Positions 15,227 to 23,034 of a DNA stretch of 64,000 nucleotides are shown piece after piece. The notes beneath the pieces were generated by a model that was not told the DNA's origin, made no database searches, and worked only from the letters and a program-made list of their open reading frames with translations. Each line of letters opens with the position of its first letter. Within the stretch, counting starts at the first letter, position 1. This stretch comes from UBA7703 sp963667195 (GTDB lineage Bacteria > Bacillota > Clostridia > Christensenellales > CAG-138): assembly GCA_963667195.1 (NCBI GenBank), contig OY762962.1:3038001-3102000 (forward strand). The letters are read 5' to 3'. The translations under genes were made by a program, and so were the position numbers.

Positions 15227-17400
15227 GACATCGCCTCCAGTGCGGGATATCGAATCCGCTCGTGCATGAGTCCCGTCAGCGTCACGAGGAAGCTCTTTTC
15301 GATGGTGTTGATCTCGCTGAGCGTCAGCGGGCTCTGCTTGAGCTGGCCGTCGTCCATCTTGCCCTGCACGATTCTACGCACCATCTCGGCGACCTCTTCG
15401 CGCGTGGGTTCGCTCATGGAGCGCACAGCCGCCTCGCAGCTATCCGCGAGCATCACGATTGCGCTCTCCTTCGTACTCGGCAGGTTTCCCTGATACCGAA
15501 ACAGGCGCTCGATGACGGGTTCTCCGTCCTGCGTCTGCTGCTGCTTCGCCTTCACGTAGAAATAGGTGACCAGCGTCGTGCCGTGGTGTTCGGCAACGAT
15601 TTTCTTGATCTCGGACGGCATGCGATAGCGGGACAGATAGCTCATCGCGTCCTTCTGGTGCGCAATGATGAACCCCGCGCTCTCCTCCGGCTGAAGCGTG
15701 TCGTGAATGTTGTGCCCGTTCTGGTTCTCGCGAAAATATTGCGGACGCCGCAGTTTGCCGACGTCGTGATACATCGCGCCCGTTCGCGCAAGCAGTGCGT
15801 TCGCGCCGATGGCTTCCGCCGCGCCTTCCGAAAGAGACGCCACCATCATGCTGTGGTGATAGGTGCCAGGTGCCGCCACCATCATCTTCTTGAGCAGCGG
15901 ATGGTTGGTGTTCGCCAGCTCGTGGAGCCGCGCGGGCGTGACGATATCAAACAAATTCTCCCAAACACTGAGCATGCCGACGCAGAACACGGAGAGAATC
16001 AGTGCGCTCGCCATCTGCAGCCCCGCGTAGATGAGCGAGGTATTCCAGCTGTAGTTGAGGATCAGTCCGCCCGCGACGACGATCACACCGCCGGCAACGC
16101 CGCCGAGAGAACCCGCGGCAATCAGTGTTGCGCGCTTCTTGCTGCGATCCGCGACCAGCATGACCATCTGGCCGGAGATGAGCATCGCCGCCATAGAAAG
16201 TATCGAATCCGAACCAAACAGCGTAGCTCCGCTGCCGCCCGCGAGGAGCGCAAACGACAGCGCAAACGCGACGTTGACCGCCTCCGCGGTCTTTCGCGAA
16301 ACAAGCAGCGTCGTGAGCAATATCCCGAATACGGCGGGCGTCACCCGCGGATCGACGATATAGCAAACCCATTCCAGCGTGATTGTCATCAAGAGAATCA
16401 GCGCGAGAATCGTCATCTGCTTGTTGGAGGAGAATGTCTCCCGCTCAAAGAGGTAGAGATACAGTCCCAGCATGCCAAACACGCTGAAGAGATAGATGAT
16501 GACCCCGGGAGTCAGCCTGCTTGCCGCCTCCGCGCCTTTGACAAGGTCGAGCGAAAGCAGCATGTCATACTGCTGCTGCGAGACGGTTTGACCCGCTTCC
16601 ACGATGGTCGCGCCTCGCGCGATATAGATCGGTTCCACCGCGTCCGCGGCCTTTTCCTGCGCGCGCGTGGTTTCAACGGAGTTGACCACGTTCGTCGGTA
16701 AGAGGTATGCATCGTAGACCATTTCGCCCATCGCCTTGAGCCAGACGGAGAGCGAGGAAATCTTGAGATCCTTGTTGATCCTGGAGAGCGTCTTTACCTG
16801 ATCCGCTTCGGAAACACCCGCGCGGAGTTCTTTTTCCAGGGTGGTGAGAATGAGTGTCTTGAGCTGGTCGATCTCCGAATCACTCGCGTCGAGAAGTGAA
16901 TACCCCAGCGCGGAATCCGTAACCTTGACCGGAAGCTTGATCAGCATTGCGAGCAGGTCGGTAGGCGAAATCACCTCTTGCCAGGTGCGGTTGTCCTCCT
17001 GGGTTGCGTTACCGTCCGCGCCGACTGGCTTTGTTGCGGCACGCGTGGTATTCGCGGCGTTACGGAAGCTCTCAAGCGCGGAGAAGAAGCTCTGCGCGTT
17101 AGAGATCAGCGTATCCGCGAGCTTTTCGTCCACGGCATAGACGGGAGCAACGTTGTCCCGCGCGGCTTGGCGCAGCGCCTCGGTATTCACGCTGTCTTCC
17201 ACCATGCGCGGGGCTGTGATCGCCTCCTTGGAAGCGGAGCCGACGGAGACCTCATAGCGTTTCGGCGTCAAAGACGTGATGGTGACCAGGCACGCGAGCG
17301 CAAAGCTCAGACACAGCACAATCACGCCGTAAATGCGAGATTTTGGCTTGGTTGTTGTTTTCTTCTTTTTGCTTGAGTTGGTTTTTTGCGTTTCAGACAC
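15223..17400 (-). CDS. pgpH: Membrane HD-domain phosphohydrolase YqfF/PgpH (c-di-AMP phosphodiesterase family)
   Basis: A 725-residue membrane protein of the PgpH family, which hydrolyses cyclic di-AMP in Listeria. Layout: a Lys-rich cytoplasmic N-terminus (about 1-25), one membrane helix, an extracellular 7TMR-HDED domain (about 50-290), a seven-helix membrane block (about 300-470) and a cytoplasmic HD domain with HHSMM, the metal pair H-D in AMYHDVGK and a later AEHHGTT. The start is a GTG (17400). It follows phoH by 42 bases and overlaps ybeY. c-di-AMP controls potassium uptake and wall homeostasis in Firmicutes. The substrate is inferred from the family. Confidence 0.93.
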   Translation of the reverse strand: MSETQKTNSSKKKKTTTKPKSRIYGVIVLCLSFALACLVTITSLTPKRYEVSVGSASKEAITAPRMVEDSVNTEALRQAARDNVAPVYAVDEKLADTLISNAQSFFSALESFRNAANTTRAATKPVGADGNATQEDNRTWQEVISPTDLLAMLIKLPVKVTDSALGYSLLDASDSEIDQLKTLILTTLEKELRAGVSEADQVKTLSRINKDLKISSLSVWLKAMGEMVYDAYLLPTNVVNSVETTRAQEKAADAVEPIYIARGATIVEAGQTVSQQQYDMLLSLDLVKGAEAASRLTPGVIIYLFSVFGMLGLYLYLFERETFSSNKQMTILALILLMTITLEWVCYIVDPRVTPAVFGILLTTLLVSRKTAEAVNVAFALSFALLAGGSGATLFGSDSILSMAAMLISGQMVMLVADRSKKRATLIAAGSLGGVAGGVIVVAGGLILNYSWNTSLIYAGLQMASALILSVFCVGMLSVWENLFDIVTPARLHELANTNHPLLKKMMVAAPGTYHHSMMVASLSEGAAEAIGANALLARTGAMYHDVGKLRRPQYFRENQNGHNIHDTLQPEESAGFIIAHQKDAMSYLSRYRMPSEIKKIVAEHHGTTLVTYFYVKAKQQQTQDGEPVIERLFRYQGNLPSTKESAIVMLADSCEAAVRSMSEPTREEVAEMVRRIVQGKMDDGQLKQSPLTLSEINTIEKSFLVTLTGLMHERIRYPALEAMS

Positions 17401-17442
17401 GATCTTCTCGTCCTCGTTTGCTCATATTGGGCAGAGTTTGGA

Positions 17443-18423
17443 TTAGGCGCGCTTCGGCTTCTCAAACCGTTCGTATGCGCAAATGATGCGTTGCACGAGC
17501 TCATGCCGCACAACGTCTTTGTGTGTTAAGTTGATGATCTTGATCCCTTCCACATTGTCCAGCACGCGAACCGCCTGCACAAGCCCGCTGATCTTCTCTC
17601 TCGGTAAATCGATCTGCGTGACATCCCCTGTCACCACGACGCGGGAACCTTCGCCGATGCGCGTTAAAAACATCTTCATCTGCTCGGCGGAGCAGTTTTG
17701 TGCTTCGTCGAGTATGATATACGCGTTGTTCAGCGTCCGCCCGCGCATGTATGCAAGCGGGGCTACCTCGATTGCGCCGCGTTCATAGAGCGCCTTATAG
17801 GTTTCCAACCCCAGAAACTCCTGCAGCGCGTCATAGAGCGGGCGAAGGTAGGGATCGACCTTGCTCTGCAGATCGCCGGGCAAAAAGCCGAGCTTCTCTC
17901 CCGCCTCAACCGCGGGCCGCGTGAGGATGATGCGTTCCACTTCCTTATTCTTAAACGCCTGCACCGCCATCGCAACCGCGAGATACGTCTTGCCCGTTCC
18001 GGCGGGGCCGATGCCGAAGACCAGCTCGAACTCCTTGAGCGCCTGTACATATCGCTTTTGCCCGAGGGTTTTACATTTGATCTGGCGGCCTTTGTTCGTA
18101 ATCGCGATCACGTCGCCCATGATCTTTTCGATCATGTCGGCGTTGCCCTCTTTGGCGAGGTCTACCGCGTAGCGAATGCGGCTCCGGTTGATCTTCTCTC
18201 CGCGGCGCTGCATATCCAGCATCTTTTCGATGACGACGCGGGCAAGGTTTGCGCCCTCCTGCTCGCCCGTAATGCGGATTCCGCGCTCTTCCGCGCTGAT
18301 ATGCGCGCCGATTTCGTCCTCGAGAACGCCGATGTTCTCGTCAAACACACCAAACAAGCCCAATAGCTCGTCTACGTTTTCCAGCGGGATTGAAAGCATA
18401 ACCCGCTCTGTTTCCTGTGTCAA
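17443..18423 (-). CDS. phoH: PhoH family ATPase/RNA-binding protein
   Basis: A 326-residue cytoplasmic P-loop protein of the PhoH family, proposed to act in RNA metabolism and ribosome maturation next to YbeY. Walker A is GPAGTGKTYLAV and Walker B is IILDEAQN; an N-terminal KH-like region precedes them. The start chosen is TTG at 18423, because AAAGGAG lies eight bases upstream; the next in-frame ATG (MLSIPLEN) has none. It is the first gene of the operon. The sporulation genes yqfC and yqfD, which usually precede phoH in spore-forming Clostridia, are not present upstream. Confidence 0.94.
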   Translation of the reverse strand: MTQETERVMLSIPLENVDELLGLFGVFDENIGVLEDEIGAHISAEERGIRITGEQEGANLARVVIEKMLDMQRRGEKINRSRIRYAVDLAKEGNADMIEKIMGDVIAITNKGRQIKCKTLGQKRYVQALKEFELVFGIGPAGTGKTYLAVAMAVQAFKNKEVERIILTRPAVEAGEKLGFLPGDLQSKVDPYLRPLYDALQEFLGLETYKALYERGAIEVAPLAYMRGRTLNNAYIILDEAQNCSAEQMKMFLTRIGEGSRVVVTGDVTQIDLPREKISGLVQAVRVLDNVEGIKIINLTHKDVVRHELVQRIICAYERFEKPKRA

Positions 18424-18533
18424 GCAGCGCTCTCCTTTGTTGATGAAATGTTTCCATTCCGACGTGCTCACCGAGTTTTTTCAGCATATTCGGGTGTTTT
18501 CTCTGTTGAATCCATCGGATTTGCTTACTCGCG

Positions 18534-18542
18534 ATTATAACA
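18534..18542 (-). promoter_or_regulatory. Promoter of the phoH-recO operon
   Basis: Minus strand extended -10 TGT-TATAAT (18542-18534), without a good -35. Initiation near 18527 would give a leader of about 104 bases before the TTG start of phoH. Confidence 0.5.
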
Positions 18543-18647
18543 CATACCGCTCCAAAATACCACGCGGCATGGGCTGACTAGCCCGCCGTTTGCGTATGCA
18601 TCCTGTAAACAATTCGTAAGATTTTCACGTTTTTTCCATCCAACGGA

Positions 18648-18681
18648 TAAAAGAAAAGCCCGCCGTGTTCATCCGGCGGGC
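18648..18681 (-). terminator. Terminator after the DUF368 gene
   Basis: GCCCGCCG and CGGCGGGC form an 8-bp GC-rich stem with an 8-base loop, followed on the minus strand by TTTTCTTTT. It lies directly after the DUF368 stop codon. Confidence 0.85.
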
Positions 18682-18687
18682 ATGGTC

Positions 18688-19620
18688 TTAATCTTCTTTT
18701 TTCAGGTTGTCGATCGCATCTTCTATATTGTCTTCGACAGCCTCGCTGATGACTTCTTCTGTCGAATCCTCCTGAACAGGATGCTTTTCGCTCCAGCGAT
18801 CCATCATGTAAGCCCCGACAAATCCGGCCGCCGCGGCGACCACGCAAAGAACGGCCTCGCCCACGCTCTTGAACGAAACGGGGATGATCGGAATGGTCGA
18901 TGCGATGACGAAACCGACGACGCAGAAGAACGCTATGCCATAATGCTTGTCGAAGAGGTTGTTGACCAGGCGCGCGAGCAGCAGCACGGTGCCGATGATT
19001 CCGATTGCAAACGGAATCAGCACGTGAAAATCAAACGTCGCGATGCCTTCGGACATTGGCTGATAGAGGCCCAGGAACATCAGAAGCGACGAGGAGCTCA
19101 TGCCGGGCACGATGAGGCTGATGCCCCAGAGCGCGCCGCAGAAGATATACCAGCCAAACGACGGCGTCACCGTGGTCGAGGTGCTGAACTTGAGCGTAAA
19201 GAAGAAGGAGAGCAGGGCCGCCGTGCTGATTGCAAGCGCAATCCACATGCCTTTGGTTCTGCCGTTCTTCGAACCTTCCCGCAGCAAGCCGGGGAACGTT
19301 CCCGCGATAAGGCCGACAAACAGGCTGATGATCACCACCGCGTTGAGCGAAAGAAGCTTTGCAATCACGCCGGCAAGGCCAACGAAACCGATTGCCCAGC
19401 CGATGCCGATCGGCATGAACATCTTCCAATACAGCTTGAGATTTTTAAACGGATGCGCAAGCACCGCCATCATCTGGCGATAAATGCCGAATACCACGCA
19501 GAGCACGCCGCCGGAGATGCCCGGAAGAATCGCTCCGGCTCCGATGAGAATGCCCTGAATCACGCCAACAATGATCTTCTGAAATTTGTTCATAACGGAG
19601 GGTTTCGTTTGTTCTTCCAT
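18688..19620 (-). CDS. DUF368 membrane protein (PopT-type undecaprenyl-phosphate transporter)
   Basis: A 310-residue polytopic membrane protein of the DUF368 family, some members of which have been reported to move undecaprenyl phosphate back across the membrane for reuse in wall synthesis. The conserved family block GAGAILPGISGGVLCVVFG is near the N-terminus and a second, related GISLIVPGMSSSSLLMFLG occurs mid-protein, consistent with an internally duplicated transporter fold. About eight hydrophobic segments are visible and the tail is acidic. It is a single gene with its own promoter and terminator. The carrier-lipid role is from the family, not proven here. Confidence 0.9.
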   Translation of the reverse strand: MEEQTKPSVMNKFQKIIVGVIQGILIGAGAILPGISGGVLCVVFGIYRQMMAVLAHPFKNLKLYWKMFMPIGIGWAIGFVGLAGVIAKLLSLNAVVIISLFVGLIAGTFPGLLREGSKNGRTKGMWIALAISTAALLSFFFTLKFSTSTTVTPSFGWYIFCGALWGISLIVPGMSSSSLLMFLGLYQPMSEGIATFDFHVLIPFAIGIIGTVLLLARLVNNLFDKHYGIAFFCVVGFVIASTIPIIPVSFKSVGEAVLCVVAAAAGFVGAYMMDRWSEKHPVQEDSTEEVISEAVEDNIEDAIDNLKKED

Positions 19621-19710
19621 TTGGTGTTAACCTTTCGGGGTATGTTGCCCGCGATCGAATCACCACTGCAACATATCATTTTATTGTTTTTATGTATGAA
19701 ATCGAAGCTT

Positions 19711-19739
19711 AGTATATACTATTCCCGCCTGATCGGCAA
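19711..19739 (-). promoter_or_regulatory. Promoter of the DUF368 gene
   Basis: Minus strand: -35 TTGCCG (19739-19734), 17-base spacer, -10 TATACT (19716-19711). It leaves a leader of about 85 bases before the ATG at 19620. Confidence 0.6.
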
Positions 19740-19833
19740 CACGATTGACCGAGATGTCACAAGATTGCCTATGAATCGCATTTGATTCACTGCGCGCAAC
19801 AATCCCGGGCGTGCGGTGTCGGCTTCCCTTCTA

Positions 19834-19863
19834 TTGCACGCGCGTAATTTTATATGATATAAT
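19834..19863 (+). promoter_or_regulatory. Promoter of dapL
   Basis: -35 TTGCAC (19834-19839), 18-base spacer, extended -10 TGA-TATAAT (19858-19863). Initiation near 19870 gives a short leader of about 25 bases that contains the GGGGAGG ribosome site. Confidence 0.65.
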
Positions 19864-19894
19864 GCCTTGATTTAGACAATGGGGAGGCTTGGTT

Positions 19895-21127
19895 TTGTTT
19901 ACTGCAAACGGTTTTTACTCGCAACTCCACGGTAGCTATCTCTTCTATGAAGTCGGCAGGCGCGCGCAAGCGTTTGCAAAAGCGCATCCCGAAGCAAAGA
20001 TCATCCGCATGGGCATTGGCGACGTCACGCGTCCTCTGGTTCCCGAAGTTGTCGAAGCCATGCACAAAGCGGTTGACGATATGTCCAAAGCCGAAACCTT
20101 CCACGGTTACGGCCCGGACTTTGGATATGAGTTCTTACGCGAGGCGATCCTAAGACGCGACTACACCGCGCGCGGAGTCGCGCTCGATCTCGACGAAATC
20201 TTCGTTTCCGACGGCGCGAAGTGCGACGTTGGCAACATTCAGGAGATCTTTTCGCAGGATTGTGTTGTCGCGGTCACCGACCCCGTCTACCCCGTCTATG
20301 TCGACACCAACGTCATGAGCGGCCGCGGCGGCAACTACGACGAGCAAAAAGGCGGCTATCAGAAGATTGTCTACATGCCGGGTTCCGAGGAAAATGGCTT
20401 TGTCGCGTCCCTTCCCAAAGAGCGCGTCGATGTGATGTACCTGTGCTTTCCGAACAATCCCACGGGCGTGACGCTCACCAAAGACCAGCTCAAGGTCTAT
20501 GTGGACTATGCCCGCGCGAACAAAACGCTGATTCTCTACGATTCCGCTTACGAAAGCTATATCTCCGAGCCAAACATTCCGCACAGCATCTATGAAGTAG
20601 AAGGCGCAAAGGAATGCGCCATCGAGTTCCGTTCCATGTCTAAAACCGCGGGCTTCACCGGCACGCGCTGCGCATATACTGTCGTTCCCAAGGCGCTCGT
20701 CTATCAGGACAGCTTTGGCAACGAGGTGCATCTGCGCGATCTCTGGGCGCGCCGCGTCTCCACGAAGTTCAACGGAGTATCGTACATCACCCAGCGCGGT
20801 GCGGAAGCGGCATACAGCCCCGAAGGCAACGCGCAGATCATGGATGTTGTCGCAGACTACATGGAGAACGCGCGCATCATCCGCGAAGGCTTGCAAAAGG
20901 CGGGCTATACCGTGTTCGGCGGCGTCAACGCGCCGTATATCTGGCTCAAAGTGCCGCACGGTGACAGCTGGCGTTTCTATGATGAGCTGCTTTCAAACTA
21001 CCACATCATCGGCACACCCGGCGAGGGTTTTGGAGCTGCCGGCGAAGGATATTTCCGCATGACTGCGTTTGCCACTCGCGAAAACACGATCGAAGCCATG
21101 CGGCGCATTCAGAAAGGTTTGTTATGA
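19895..21127 (+). CDS. dapL: LL-diaminopimelate aminotransferase
   Basis: DapL converts tetrahydrodipicolinate directly to LL-2,6-diaminopimelate, giving lysine and peptidoglycan precursors without the succinyl or acetyl branches. The 410-residue PLP enzyme starts FTANGFYSQLHGSYLFYEV and contains the block MGIGDVTRPL, the substrate and PLP sites FPNNPTG and, for the Schiff-base lysine, SKTAGFTGTRC. A TTG start at 19895 is preferred: GGGGAGG lies seven bases upstream, while an in-frame TTG at 19889 is too close to it. It overlaps the downstream kinase gene by four bases. Confidence 0.96.
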   Translation: MFTANGFYSQLHGSYLFYEVGRRAQAFAKAHPEAKIIRMGIGDVTRPLVPEVVEAMHKAVDDMSKAETFHGYGPDFGYEFLREAILRRDYTARGVALDLDEIFVSDGAKCDVGNIQEIFSQDCVVAVTDPVYPVYVDTNVMSGRGGNYDEQKGGYQKIVYMPGSEENGFVASLPKERVDVMYLCFPNNPTGVTLTKDQLKVYVDYARANKTLILYDSAYESYISEPNIPHSIYEVEGAKECAIEFRSMSKTAGFTGTRCAYTVVPKALVYQDSFGNEVHLRDLWARRVSTKFNGVSYITQRGAEAAYSPEGNAQIMDVVADYMENARIIREGLQKAGYTVFGGVNAPYIWLKVPHGDSWRFYDELLSNYHIIGTPGEGFGAAGEGYFRMTAFATRENTIEAMRRIQKGLL

Positions 21128-21795
21128 CGAAGATCATCGCCTTCGAGGGCATCGACGGAACAGGCAAAACCGTGCAGCTCCAGCGGCTCTATGAGCGGCT
21201 GACGGCGGATGGTCGCCTTCGTGTGATGACGCTCTCGTTTCCGATGTATGATACCTTCTTTGGCGCGGAGTGCGGCAGGCTGCTTTCCGGCAGCGGCGGC
21301 GTGCGCGCCAACGAGGTGGATCAGCGCAGCATGGCGCTCTGGTACGCACTGGATCGCTTTGAAGCGTTTCGCGATCTCGACTATTCCAGCGCGGATGTGC
21401 TCTTGATCAACCGCTATATCCTCAGCAATGCGGTCTATCAGTCCGTTCGTGACCGCGATCTGGGCAACCCCGACCTGCTGGATTTTGTGATTGCGCTGGA
21501 GCACGAGCATTTTCGGATTCCGCGTGCGGATGCGCATATCGTGCTCGACATGAACCCCGAGAACGCCTCGGAAAACGTCGGCAAAAAGGGCTTTCGGGAC
21601 TATGTCGGCGACCAACCGGATATCTACGAGGCGCTGCCGGATATTCAGAAGCGCGCGCGGCAGAAATACATCGAGTACGCAAAGCGCATGCCGGAAATAC
21701 ACATCATCCCCTGCATGGAGCAAAACAAGCTCAAGAGCATCGAGGCAATCGGCCAACTCATCGATGCGGAACTAAAACCTCTGCTTTCAAAATAG
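21124..21795 (+). CDS. Thymidylate kinase-like protein
   Basis: A 223-residue P-loop nucleoside monophosphate kinase of the Tmk family, expected to phosphorylate dTMP to dTDP. Walker A is EGIDGTGKT at residues 8-16. The family motif D-R-Y-x2-S-x2-A-Y-Q appears as N96-R-Y-IL-S-NA-V-Y-Q, with the usual Asp replaced by Asn. A canonical tmk may well exist elsewhere, and this copy could have shifted specificity. The start overlaps the dapL stop (ATGA). Linkage to dapL has no known functional reason. Confidence 0.85.
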   Translation: MTKIIAFEGIDGTGKTVQLQRLYERLTADGRLRVMTLSFPMYDTFFGAECGRLLSGSGGVRANEVDQRSMALWYALDRFEAFRDLDYSSADVLLINRYILSNAVYQSVRDRDLGNPDLLDFVIALEHEHFRIPRADAHIVLDMNPENASENVGKKGFRDYVGDQPDIYEALPDIQKRARQKYIEYAKRMPEIHIIPCMEQNKLKSIEAIGQLIDAELKPLLSK

Positions 21796-21892
21796 CGGGA
21801 TTCAATCCATTCGCCTTGCGATCACACGGGCGGGTGCTTGAAGATAAGGTAATTAAATTTCGAATAAAGGATTCAATTAGGAGGTAAACAAC

Positions 21893-22954
21893 ATGCGTAA
21901 AATTGGTATTCTCACGGGCGGCGGAGACTGCCCGGGCCTCAATGCGGTTATCCGCGGCGTCGTCGAAGAGTGCGCGCAGGCGGGCATCGAAGTCTATGGT
22001 TTCTCGGCGGGCTGGCGCGGCGCGCTGACCGGTGAAGGCCGCTGGCTCACCCTCAAGGATGTGGAAGGCCTTCAGACCAAGGGCGGCACGATCCTCGAAA
22101 GCAGCCGCACCAACGTCATGAAGGAAGAGAACGGCCCGGAGCGCGTTCGTAAAACCCTCGAGAGCCTCGGCCTCGAAGGCATGGTCGCCATCGGCGGCGA
22201 CGACACGCTGGGCGTTGCCAACAAGCTCACGAAGATGGGCATGAAGATGATCGGCGTGCCGAAGACCATCGACAACGACCTCTCCTGCACCGACTACACG
22301 TTTGGCTTCGATACGGCGAGCAACATCGCCATGGAGTGCATCGATCGCCTCCACACCACCGCTGCTTCCCACGCGCGCTGCTTCGTCGTGGAGTGCATGG
22401 GTCGTCACACCGGCTGGATCGCCGTTCAGGCAGGCCTCGCCGCGGACGCGAACCTGATCCTCATTCCGGAGTTCCCCAAGACCTTCGACGAGGTCATGCA
22501 GGTCATCCGTTCCCGTTACATCAAAGGCCAGCGCCACACGATCATCGCGGTTGCGGAAGGCTTTGAGCTCAAGGGCGAGACGGAAGAAAACGTCGGCCTC
22601 GACGCGTTTGGCAACAAGCTGCTGCTCGAAAAAGAGATCGCAAAGACGCTCTCCGACCGCATCGAAAAGGCCATGCGTGCGGATACGTCCCTCGACGAGA
22701 AGCGCAAGTACTTCGAGTGCCGCTCGGTCGTGCTCGGTCACATCCAGCGCGGCGGTTCCCCCTCCTGCTTCGACCGCGTGCTCGGTACGCGCCTTGGCTT
22801 CAAGGCGGGCGAGCTGGTCGTCAACGAGCAGTACGGCAACATGGTGGCGCTCCAGGGTACGGCGATCGTTACCGCCGACCTCGATAAGGCCGTCACCGAG
22901 CGCAAGGAAGTGGATTGGGACTTCTACAAGTCCGTCTCCATTCTCTTTAAATAA
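21893..22954 (+). CDS. pfp: 6-phosphofructokinase, pyrophosphate-type signature
   Basis: Phosphofructokinase family enzyme of 353 residues that phosphorylates fructose 6-phosphate in glycolysis. The phosphoryl-donor site reads GGDD at 101-104 instead of the ATP-type GGDG, and the next loop reads P-K124-TIDND instead of PGTIDND. In the PFK family this Asp/Lys pair marks pyrophosphate rather than ATP as donor, and makes the reaction reversible. Other blocks are ILTGGGDCPGLNAVIRG and GRHTGWIA. A strong AGGAGG site precedes the ATG and a terminator follows. Donor specificity is inferred from residues only. Confidence 0.94.
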   Translation: MRKIGILTGGGDCPGLNAVIRGVVEECAQAGIEVYGFSAGWRGALTGEGRWLTLKDVEGLQTKGGTILESSRTNVMKEENGPERVRKTLESLGLEGMVAIGGDDTLGVANKLTKMGMKMIGVPKTIDNDLSCTDYTFGFDTASNIAMECIDRLHTTAASHARCFVVECMGRHTGWIAVQAGLAADANLILIPEFPKTFDEVMQVIRSRYIKGQRHTIIAVAEGFELKGETEENVGLDAFGNKLLLEKEIAKTLSDRIEKAMRADTSLDEKRKYFECRSVVLGHIQRGGSPSCFDRVLGTRLGFKAGELVVNEQYGNMVALQGTAIVTADLDKAVTERKEVDWDFYKSVSILFK

Positions 22955-22973
22955 GCGATCCAACGCAACAAAC

Positions 22974-23003
22974 AAGCGGGCGGGGTTTTCCCCGTCCGCT
23001 TTT
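22974..23003. terminator. Terminator between convergent pfp and ABC exporter
   Basis: A 12-bp stem with one mismatch, AAGCGGGCGGGG and CCCCGTCCGCTT, with a TTTT loop and a short T run on the plus strand. On the minus strand it is followed by GTTTGTTG, so it may serve both genes. Confidence 0.85.
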
Positions 23004-23034
23004 GCTTAGACTCGTATTAAGATTGCAATGCGTC

